Below, piece by piece: positions 40,848 to 47,176 of a DNA stretch of 47,176 nucleotides; positions within the stretch are counted from its first letter, which is position 1; every line of letters starts with the position of its first letter. A program made the position numbers and the translations under genes. The DNA is from Treponema sp. Lineage in GTDB: Bacteria; Spirochaetota; Spirochaetia; Treponematales; Treponemataceae. Under the pieces are notes generated by a model, which had not been told where the DNA came from, did no database searches, and worked only from the letters and a program-made list of their open reading frames with translations. The DNA lies in NCBI GenBank assembly GCA_024696155.1, contig JAILHD010000024.1, forward strand, positions 1-47,176. The letters are read 5' to 3'.

Positions 40848-42108
40848 TTTCTTTTCCTATGTTTTTTACAGTTTCTATTACAAAATCTACCTGCTCATCT
40901 GTCTGGTCAGGAAAGAGAGGAATAGAAATTGTTTTTTGATATTGATTTTCTGCATTTGGAAACTTTTCTGCCGTAAAATCTTTGTAAAGTTCTTTCCAGT
41001 AAGTAAAATGAAAAATAGGAATAAAATGAACCGAAATTCCAATTCCTGCAGCCTGCATTTTTTTTGCAAATTCTTCACGCGAAATTTTAAGTTTTTCTGG
41101 AACAAGGCGCATTAAATACAAGTGCCAGCTGTTTCCCTGTCCGTCTGGCGGGAGCTGAATAAAATCAAGTTTTGAAAAAGCCTGATTATATTTTTCTACA
41201 ATCTTTTTGCGCTGATTATAAAAAAGCCATGCTCTGTCTAACTGGCAGCAGCCAAGGGCCGCAAGAACATCTGGAAGATTGCATTTGTAACCAGGAGCTA
41301 TAATGTCGTATTCCCAGGAAGCTCGCGGAGAAGTGTAGCGGGCCCAGGTTGTCCTGTCCATGCCATGAAGACGCATTACAGTCATTCGTTTTGCAAGGTC
41401 CGGATTTCTTGTACAGATCATTCCGCCTTCTGCTGTTGTAATTGTTTTTGTAACATAAAAACTGAATACTCCTGCATCGCCTATTGCTCCTGCAAAACCA
41501 AGTTCTGTAGGAGAAGGAAAAGCGTGTGCAGCATCTTCTATTACATAGATTTTGTGTTCTGAGGTACTGTAGCATTCTGCAAGTTCAACAATTTTTTTCA
41601 TGTTACAGATATTGCCCGCAATATGAACAGGAACAATTGCCTGAACTTTTGGTGAACCGTTTGCAGCATCTTTTTTTAGAATTTCTTCTATTTTGTTACA
41701 ATCAATGCTATAAGAGTCTTTTTCTATATCTGCAAAATAAACGTCAGCACCAAGATGACGTGCACAGGCCGCCGTAGAAACAAAAGTGTATGGAGTTGTA
41801 ATTACTGCGGTTCCTGCTTTTACTCCGCAGGCTTCCATTGCAAGAATCATACCGCTAGTATTTGAATTTACAGCAAGGCTTATTACAGGATCTGTAGAAA
41901 GTCCAAGCTCTTTTCTGTTTTTTGAAACTTCCTCTAAAGAAAAAGGAGATTTATCATTTTCTGTCATTGCGGCAGAGAACTTTTTTTCAAATTCTAATGC
42001 ATATTTTCCAGTTGTAAGCCAGCCGGAACGAAGAACTTCCAGAACGGCATTTTCTTCATCTTTTGTGATTGCTGCTCTATGGAATGGAACATTTATTTCG
42101 TTAGCCAT
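40837..42108 (-). CDS. DegT/DnrJ/EryC1-family sugar aminotransferase
   Basis: PLP enzyme that aminates a keto-sugar nucleotide. The 423 residues show the NSNTSGMILAMEACGVKAGTAVITTPYTFVSTA cofactor region in parts, VIEDAAHAFPS, the Schiff-base Lys in SFYVTKTITTAEGG, and GYKCNLPDVLAALG. Together with the dehydratase gene 9 nt upstream it forms a two-step route to a 4-amino-4,6-dideoxy sugar of bacillosamine or related type, likely for glycosylation of envelope or flagellar proteins; the sugar is inferred. AGAAGGA precedes the ATG. Confidence 0.86.
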   Translation of the reverse strand: MANEINVPFHRAAITKDEENAVLEVLRSGWLTTGKYALEFEKKFSAAMTENDKSPFSLEEVSKNRKELGLSTDPVISLAVNSNTSGMILAMEACGVKAGTAVITTPYTFVSTAACARHLGADVYFADIEKDSYSIDCNKIEEILKKDAANGSPKVQAIVPVHIAGNICNMKKIVELAECYSTSEHKIYVIEDAAHAFPSPTELGFAGAIGDAGVFSFYVTKTITTAEGGMICTRNPDLAKRMTVMRLHGMDRTTWARYTSPRASWEYDIIAPGYKCNLPDVLAALGCCQLDRAWLFYNQRKKIVEKYNQAFSKLDFIQLPPDGQGNSWHLYLMRLVPEKLKISREEFAKKMQAAGIGISVHFIPIFHFTYWKELYKDFTAEKFPNAENQYQKTISIPLFPDQTDEQVDFVIETVKNIGKENHI

Positions 42109-42117
42109 ATATTCCTT

Positions 42118-43560
42118 CTAACAGATTTCGTTATGTAAAATTTTTGTTAATTTTTCTTTGTTTCTAAAGTCACTTTCGTGTTCTGCTGTATAAAAGCAGC
42201 ATGGACGAAGTTTCTTTAAAAGTGAAGAAAGTTTTTCTTCTGGATAATCAATCCATTCTAGTTTTAGAATATTCTTATATTTTGTGGCACAAGGTTTTTC
42301 TTCATCAAGATAACGGAGTTCGTTTGATCTTTCGCCTTTTTGTGCGCCAATAAATTTAATATCAATATCCTTGTAAGGCTCTAATCCAGAAAATTTTATA
42401 AGCTGTTCTGTAAAATCAAGAATCTTTATTGGATCGCCCATGTCTAAAAGATATGCACTGCTGTTATTATCTATTCCGCCTGCCTGTAGAATAAGAGACG
42501 ATGCATCAGGAATAGTCATAAAATATCGGACCATATCTTTATCTGTTACAGTAACAGGACCTCCAGTTTTTATCTGATTTTGCAATACAGGAAGGAAAGA
42601 CCCTCTGCTTCCCAATACATTACCCAGTCTAACAAAAGTAAAATTTTGATTTTTTTGAGCTCTTTTTGCAGCAGAAAGAACCAGTTTTTCGCAAATCATT
42701 TTTGAAATACCATATACACTTACTGGAGAAACAGCTTTATATGATGAAATGAAAATAAATCTGCTTACCTTATATTTTAGACTGGCATCCAAAAGATTTT
42801 CTGTGCCAAATACGTTATTTTCAATTGCTGCAACCTGATTTTCTTCTACCATTGGAATGTGTTTGTAGGCGGCACAGTGGAAAATTACATCACATTTTGT
42901 GTTTTTGATGATGTAGTCTACGTATTCGCGGTCACGCATATCGCCAATAATAGGAACAATAGTTGCTTTTTCTCCAACTCCTTCTGCCTGTAAAACCTTT
43001 AGCTCACGGTAAATGTTACAGATAGAGTTTTCGCCATGTCCAAAAAGGTAAAGACGTTCTGCGCCTCCGCTTAAAAGCTGTCGTGCAAGTTCTGAACCAA
43101 TTGAACCACCTGCTCCTGTAATAAAAACTCGTTTTCCGCGCAGATAGTTAAGACTTTCTTTTAAAGAAATTACGATTGGAGTGCGTCCAAGAATATCAAG
43201 AGGATCAATCTGGCGGGTCAGTACAAGGTGCGGATCACCGTCCACAACCTGACTGATTCCTGGAAGAATCTTTATATTTTTAAAATGATTTTTCTGAAGA
43301 GTAGTGTAAATCTCTCTGATTCTTTCTACAGATGCATTTGGAATTGCAATAATTGCTTCGTCTAAATCAGAATTATTAAGAATTGAGGCAACTGAAGAAA
43401 TAGGACCTAAAACAGGGATTCCGTCAATCTGATTTCCAATGATGGTTTTATCATCATCAAGAAACGCATTAACCTTTCCAAATACTTTTTTTCGCTTAAT
43501 ATCATCAGCAATTGTCTGCCCGGCAAAGCCAGCACCAATAATATAAATACGTTTTTCCAT
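42118..43560 (-). CDS. UDP-GlcNAc 4,6-dehydratase-like protein (PglF/CapD family), no membrane domain
   Basis: NAD-dependent dehydratase/epimerase, extended SDR family, turning a UDP-HexNAc into a 4-keto-6-deoxy sugar. The 480 residues begin with a CoA-binding/Rossmann-like domain (IYIIGAGFAGQTIADDI), an intermediate region with QIDPLDILGRTPIV, and the SDR domain (FITGAGGSIGSELARQLL, then AYKHIPMVE and VYGISK as the Y-x3-K pair). PglF and CapD normally have about four N-terminal membrane helices; these are missing and the protein starts at the cytosolic part. The aminotransferase gene follows after 9 nt. Confidence 0.85.
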   Translation of the reverse strand: MEKRIYIIGAGFAGQTIADDIKRKKVFGKVNAFLDDDKTIIGNQIDGIPVLGPISSVASILNNSDLDEAIIAIPNASVERIREIYTTLQKNHFKNIKILPGISQVVDGDPHLVLTRQIDPLDILGRTPIVISLKESLNYLRGKRVFITGAGGSIGSELARQLLSGGAERLYLFGHGENSICNIYRELKVLQAEGVGEKATIVPIIGDMRDREYVDYIIKNTKCDVIFHCAAYKHIPMVEENQVAAIENNVFGTENLLDASLKYKVSRFIFISSYKAVSPVSVYGISKMICEKLVLSAAKRAQKNQNFTFVRLGNVLGSRGSFLPVLQNQIKTGGPVTVTDKDMVRYFMTIPDASSLILQAGGIDNNSSAYLLDMGDPIKILDFTEQLIKFSGLEPYKDIDIKFIGAQKGERSNELRYLDEEKPCATKYKNILKLEWIDYPEEKLSSLLKKLRPCCFYTAEHESDFRNKEKLTKILHNEIC

Positions 43561-43578
43561 ATTTCCCGACCTTTAGAT

Positions 43579-43607
43579 ATTTTAGCATATATCGTACAGG
43601 TTGGAAA
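43579..43607 (-). promoter_or_regulatory. Possible promoter of the dehydratase/aminotransferase operon
   Basis: On the minus strand TTTCCA (43602-43607), a 17-nt spacer and TAAAAT (43579-43584), with the ATG 18 nt further on. The 132-nt gap to the plus-strand gene at 43693 must also hold that gene's promoter, which I cannot place firmly. Confidence 0.4.
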
Positions 43608-43692
43608 GTTGAAAAATTATCTTAAAAAAATCTCTAAACTCAATTCTTAAAATCACCGAAAAGGAAGTAAGAATAAAAGAAAGGGGAAAATC

Positions 43693-44190
43693 ATGGGAAT
43701 TAAGAAATTCTTTATGTTTTTAGTAATGGCATTCTGTTTTTGCTCTATTACATTTGCCAGACAAATTTCTGTTCAGATTTTACAGCTGGATGAAACAAGC
43801 GAAGAAATTACCGACAAATCCTATGATATAGAAACTTTAGTTCTTGATGGTTTCTTTGAAAGAAATTATATCGTTACAACTTCTGCTGCTTCTATGTTCA
43901 CAAATGACGATGAAGCCCTTACTTTGTGGAAAAATGGTCTTGGAGAAGCCTTGAACGGTGCTTCGGACTATTTTGTTCAGATTGAAGTTTATTACACTGC
44001 AGATAAAAATCTTAGAAAACCGGTTGGAATGATAAATAAAATTACATGGAAACTTGCTACTGTAAAAACTGGTCTAGTAATTAATTCTGCAACATTATCA
44101 GAAATAAAAATAAAACCGAATGGTCAGGAAGATTTAGGCGCAATTGCTTCAAATCTTGTAAAAAATATAAATAATGCCATAAAGGCCTAG
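43693..44190 (+). CDS. Small exported protein, faintly LpoB/TolB-N-like
   Basis: No firm family. The 165 residues start with a signal peptide (cleavage near TFA-RQI). The mature part has a beta-strand start (ISVQILQL), a helix-rich middle and a segment YFVQIEVYYT...ITWKLATVKTGLVINSATLS that resembles the CsgG/LpoB/TolB-N type pattern in which a strand, a TG turn and another strand follow. That likeness is by eye and weak. AAGGGG precedes the ATG. It is followed directly by two envelope proteins with RlpA-like and SPOR domains, so a peptidoglycan-related role is possible. Confidence 0.6.
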   Translation: MGIKKFFMFLVMAFCFCSITFARQISVQILQLDETSEEITDKSYDIETLVLDGFFERNYIVTTSAASMFTNDDEALTLWKNGLGEALNGASDYFVQIEVYYTADKNLRKPVGMINKITWKLATVKTGLVINSATLSEIKIKPNGQEDLGAIASNLVKNINNAIKA

Positions 44191-44213
44191 TGTTCTTAAG
44201 GATGGGTAGGAAT

Positions 44214-45437
44214 ATGAATAAAATGTTTTCAACTTTGGCAAAATTATCCAGGGCTGTATCTGCGCTGGCTGTCGTAACGGCTGGTTGTCTGATGCTTACT
44301 TCGTTTAGTCCTTCTATTGACGGAAGGGCTGTTGTCGTTGATGAGGGTGTAATGCCTTCTGGTTTGTTTGCAAAAACTGTAGGGTACCTTCCCGGCGACA
44401 TAATCAGTGTCTCTAACGTTGCTCAGAATAAGACTGTTGATCTTCTGGTAATTGGTGCTCTTGATGCCTCAGAAGGTGTTGCAATTTTGCTTACTCCAGA
44501 AGCTGCAGATGCCTGCGGAATAGAAAAAGATTCTAACTCAATTGTAAAAATTACAAAACGCAATGGTCAGGAAGACCGTGTATATGGTAATGCCGTAATT
44601 TCTGGTGATTCTGCTATTGCCGTAAAAGAAGATAGCGATGCTGTAGATAATCCGTCTGCTGATGAAGTCGCAGAAGAAGTTTTTCCAGAAGAAAATATTC
44701 CAGAGGCTGTTGCCGCTGTTGAGGAAACTTCAGAAGAAGTTGCTGTTGCGCCTGTAGAAGAAACTCCGCTTATCGAAAAAGCAGATGATTCATCAGAAGC
44801 TCTGCAGAGAGCTGAAGAACGTGCTGAAACTCCTGTAATTGCAGAAGTTCCTGTTGTGGAAGAAGCTGCAGAAACCCCTGAAGAGGCACCTTTTGAAGAA
44901 GAATTTACAGAAGATTATGTTGCCGCTTTGCCTGTAGAAGAAGATGAAGTTACAGATGTAGAAGAAGTTTATACACCTTCACCTGCTGTTGCAGAAACTC
45001 CAGCTCCACTTCCTCCAGTAGAAGAAGATGATGACTCTGAATCATATGACGCAATTGTTCTGGTTCCCGCAGGTGCAAATCCTCCTGTAAATGACAAACC
45101 ATACAGCGAGCCTAAAGCTGAACCTGTAAAAACTCCAGATGCGCCAAAGCCTGTTGCTGTAAAAACAGACCTGACATATCAGAACTTTATGGTATCTTGT
45201 GCAGACGATTTAAAACGTAATTCTTATTATGTTCAGATTGCAACAATGCACGATGATGCAAATATTCAGGAAGTAGTAAACAAGTACGGAACAAACTATC
45301 CGATTACTATTGTTCCCGTAAAAAATAATTCAAAGCAGATTTTAATCGGTTCTTTGAACATGGACGAATATGCTGTTGTTCTAGAACGCTTTAAGTCATA
45401 CGGTTACAAAGATGCTTTCTTAAGAAAAATCAGATAA
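44214..45437 (+). CDS. Envelope protein with RlpA-like double-psi barrel and SPOR domain (first paralogue)
   Basis: Residues about 40-115 match the double-psi beta-barrel pattern of RlpA (SGLFAKTVGYLPGDIISVSN, then TVDLLVIGALD and ILLTPEAADACGI), but I see neither the His nor the Asp of active RlpA transglycosylases. Residues about 135-320 are an acidic Glu/Ala/Val/Pro-rich linker. The C-terminal 75 residues are SPOR-like (SYYVQIATMHDDANIQEVVNKYG), a fold that binds denuded peptidoglycan. Start uncertain: ATG 44214 (TAGGA just upstream) or 44223; 407 residues with the former. The signal may end at AVVTAGC (Cys25), so it could be a lipoprotein. Confidence 0.78.
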   Translation: MNKMFSTLAKLSRAVSALAVVTAGCLMLTSFSPSIDGRAVVVDEGVMPSGLFAKTVGYLPGDIISVSNVAQNKTVDLLVIGALDASEGVAILLTPEAADACGIEKDSNSIVKITKRNGQEDRVYGNAVISGDSAIAVKEDSDAVDNPSADEVAEEVFPEENIPEAVAAVEETSEEVAVAPVEETPLIEKADDSSEALQRAEERAETPVIAEVPVVEEAAETPEEAPFEEEFTEDYVAALPVEEDEVTDVEEVYTPSPAVAETPAPLPPVEEDDDSESYDAIVLVPAGANPPVNDKPYSEPKAEPVKTPDAPKPVAVKTDLTYQNFMVSCADDLKRNSYYVQIATMHDDANIQEVVNKYGTNYPITIVPVKNNSKQILIGSLNMDEYAVVLERFKSYGYKDAFLRKIR

Positions 45438-45470
45438 AAAAAAGTTTAAAAGGTTTATAGAGGTATTTGA

Positions 45471-46742
45471 ATGAAAAAGAGTATTAATACAGCTTTAGTT
45501 TTTGCGACAGCTCTTGCGTTTTGCTTTGCTCAGGCAGGTTATGAACAGGAGAACTTTTCTTCAAATATTTCTATAGATGATATTGCAGAAGAACTTGTTA
45601 CAGAGACCGAAGAATCAGAAAATTCTCAGGCCCTGGAAGAGGTGGAAGAAGAAGTTGTTTTTGATTCCGATTTTGAAGGCGAAGAACCTGCAGAAACTGA
45701 ACCAAAAATCCCTGAAAATTACTGGCGTGGAAAAGTTGCAATTGCTACACCAAATGAGTTTCCAAAAGGCCTTTTTGCAATGGCAAAGGGCTATTTTCCT
45801 GGCGATACCCTTACTGTAATTAATGGAAAAACTCAAACTTCTGTAAATGTTTTGATTATCGGAACCATCGATCAGAATGAAACAACAGGAATTAAATTTT
45901 CTTTTGAAGCTGCCACAGCACTTAAACTTACTGATAAAACAGATGCAACTGTAGTTTTAGACGCTAGAATCAATCCACCGGAAGTCCGCGAGGCTGCAAC
46001 TGCAAAGCTTACAATTTTTGCCCAGAACGAACCTGATTATACAAGCCTTGAACAACCTCTTTCTGTTGTTGAGGAAGAAGAATTCCTTGCTAAAACAGAG
46101 CCTGCTGCAGAAGTGCCTGTAGAAATTGTTTCCGAAGTTCAAGAAGAAGAAACTGAGCCGGTAGCTTTGCCTCAGGATTTTGAAGTTGTTGCTTTGGAAG
46201 AAGTTCAGCCTGCTCCAGAAGAAGCTGCTGTAGAAACAAATACCGCAAATACAAACGATGCGTACGAACCTATAATTCTTGATGTCCCAGAAGTAAAAGA
46301 ACCTGTCACCGAGGAAGTACCGGAATCTGAACCTGAAATTGAAGTTAAAACTGAGGATGAAGGCACTGCTTCGCAGCGCGTAGAATTACCAGTACCACAA
46401 GAGATTCAGCCAGAACCAGAAGTTTGCGAACTTCCACCTAAGCCTGCGAAGAGCTTCGCTCCACCAGTGCAGAAGGCCCCGGTTTCCTATAAAAAACTTA
46501 TCGCCAATGAGAAAATGGTTCGAGCAGGATTCTACATTCAGCTGTCTTTCCTTACAAATGACGAAAACTTACAAAAATTTTCAGACAATCATTCTGGCGA
46601 ATTAAAATTGTTCTATATTCCGCACAAAAACGGCTATAAAGTATTTGCAGGCGTATTCAGTAAAGAAGATAAAGCTCAGGCTCTTGAGTATGTAAAATCA
46701 CTTGGTTTTAAAGATGTCTTTGCCAGATGGCTTGGAAAATAA
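45471..46742 (+). CDS. Envelope protein with RlpA-like double-psi barrel and SPOR domain (second paralogue)
   Basis: Same architecture as the preceding gene in 423 residues: signal peptide (CFAQA-GYE), acidic stretch, double-psi-like domain at about 85-170 (KGLFAMAKGYFPGDTLTVIN, VNVLIIGTIDQNE, FSFEAATALKL), a Glu/Pro/Val linker (about 180-335) and a C-terminal SPOR-like domain (GFYIQLSFLTNDENLQKFSDNH, then VFAGVFSKEDKAQALEYVKSLGF). GAGG precedes the ATG and a strong terminator follows. Tandem duplication with divergence is clear. The catalytic RlpA residues again appear absent. Role in septation or wall integrity is inferred from SPOR domains in general. Confidence 0.78.
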   Translation: MKKSINTALVFATALAFCFAQAGYEQENFSSNISIDDIAEELVTETEESENSQALEEVEEEVVFDSDFEGEEPAETEPKIPENYWRGKVAIATPNEFPKGLFAMAKGYFPGDTLTVINGKTQTSVNVLIIGTIDQNETTGIKFSFEAATALKLTDKTDATVVLDARINPPEVREAATAKLTIFAQNEPDYTSLEQPLSVVEEEEFLAKTEPAAEVPVEIVSEVQEEETEPVALPQDFEVVALEEVQPAPEEAAVETNTANTNDAYEPIILDVPEVKEPVTEEVPESEPEIEVKTEDEGTASQRVELPVPQEIQPEPEVCELPPKPAKSFAPPVQKAPVSYKKLIANEKMVRAGFYIQLSFLTNDENLQKFSDNHSGELKLFYIPHKNGYKVFAGVFSKEDKAQALEYVKSLGFKDVFARWLGK

Positions 46743-46779
46743 AAAAAAGCAGCCGGCTTAAGCCGACTGCTTTTTTTTT
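46742..46779. terminator. Bidirectional terminator between convergent genes
   Basis: GCAGCCGGC (46749-46757), loop TTAA, GCCGACTGC (46762-46770). One position is C-A on the plus strand but G-U on the minus strand. A8 upstream and T9 downstream give a U run in both directions, so it can end both the SPOR operon and ilvE. Confidence 0.93.
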
Positions 46780-46794
46780 CTGAAAAGCAATCTT

Positions 46795-47176
46795 TTAGAT
46801 TGTGTAAATCCATCCTTCTGGAGCAGGAAGTCTACCCATCTGGATTCCTGTCAATGTGTCGTAGATTTTCTGGAGAACAGGTCCCATTTCATCTTTTCCT
46901 TCATTGAACTTAATTTCTGTTCCGTGGTCGTTGATTGTTCCAACAGGGCTGATTACAGCAGCAGTACCACAAAGACCGCATTCTGCAAAATCCTTAAGTT
47001 CTGCCTTGTTAATCTGGCGCTCTTCAACTTCCATTTTAAGAACGTCTTTTGCTACAGTAAGAATTGAACGGCGTGTAATAGAAGGCAAGATAGAACCTGA
47101 TTTTGGAGTTACAAGTTTTCCGTCTTTTGTTACAAGAAGAATGTTTGCTCCACCAGTTTCTTCAAGATATGTGTGA
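46795..47176 (-). CDS. ilvE: Branched-chain amino acid aminotransferase, 3' part
   Basis: PLP enzyme for the last step of leucine, isoleucine and valine synthesis. About 127 C-terminal residues lie in the window; the 5' part runs off the end. Type II BCAT signatures are YLEETGGANILLV, GSILPSITRRSIL, the ECGLCGTAAVISPVG cysteine motif and the end APEGWIYTI. It ends at the bidirectional terminator. Confidence 0.95.
   Translation of the reverse strand, partial: HTYLEETGGANILLVTKDGKLVTPKSGSILPSITRRSILTVAKDVLKMEVEERQINKAELKDFAECGLCGTAAVISPVGTINDHGTEIKFNEGKDEMGPVLQKIYDTLTGIQMGRLPAPEGWIYTI

Overview
The window is an AT-rich chromosomal stretch from a spirochaete, most likely a gut- or rumen-type Treponema. 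Reasons: a large flagellar motor operon of spirochaete type, signal-peptide beta-barrel proteins ending in Phe, plastic lipoprotein signals, a FecR/CHASE2-cyclase cluster and LptF/G-like permeases. I assign it from gene content and protein character, not from a database match. No tRNA, rRNA, CRISPR array, prophage or complete insertion sequence is visible.

Layout. 1-3043: rpsO and pnp, each with promoter, leader and terminator. 3052-6257: a chemoreceptor followed by a lone TRAP-type solute-binding lipoprotein. 6258-8274: on the minus strand, a KDPG-type aldolase and an outer-membrane barrel, with repeat-rich flanks. 8340-14281: dut-lptF-lptG-tgt-HEAT-repeat operon; its lptF, lptG and HEAT genes start with TTG. 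14278-19523: minus-strand hrpA-like helicase, capA-like lipoprotein and purA. 19554-24883: a divergent envelope-signalling locus, with a small exported protein, a beta barrel and a FecR-domain protein on the minus strand and a CHASE2 adenylate cyclase on the plus strand, 52 nt apart. 24928-35568: xerC-hslV-hslU-flgB-flgC-fliE-fliF-fliG-fliH-fliI-fliJ, the same order as the Bacillus subtilis codV-clpQ-clpY-(codY)-flgB... block but without codY. 35558-43560: minus-strand nucleoside kinase, a three-subunit molybdenum-hydroxylase-like enzyme and a nucleotide-sugar dehydratase/aminotransferase pair. 43693-46742: an exported small protein and two paralogous RlpA-like/SPOR-domain envelope proteins. 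46795-end: 3' part of ilvE.

The strongest unexplained signals are regulatory. (i) Six or seven genes have a TATAAT-like -10 box ending 6-8 nt before the ATG and no Shine-Dalgarno, which predicts leaderless mRNAs (eda, dut, capA, cyaA, hslV, the Mo-hydroxylase large subunit, perhaps xerC). (ii) A perfect 15-bp inverted repeat buries the ribosome-binding site and the first two bases of the start codon of flgB. (iii) The purA leader carries two tandem hairpins with an identical 9-nt loop. (iv) Two structured intergenic elements interrupt the flagellar operon, between flgB and flgC and between fliE and fliF. The most system-like protein cluster is the FecR/barrel/CHASE2-cyclase locus; next are the chemoreceptor-DctP pair and the tandem DPBB-SPOR proteins. 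All functional calls rest on motifs read by eye; no searches or folding programs were run.
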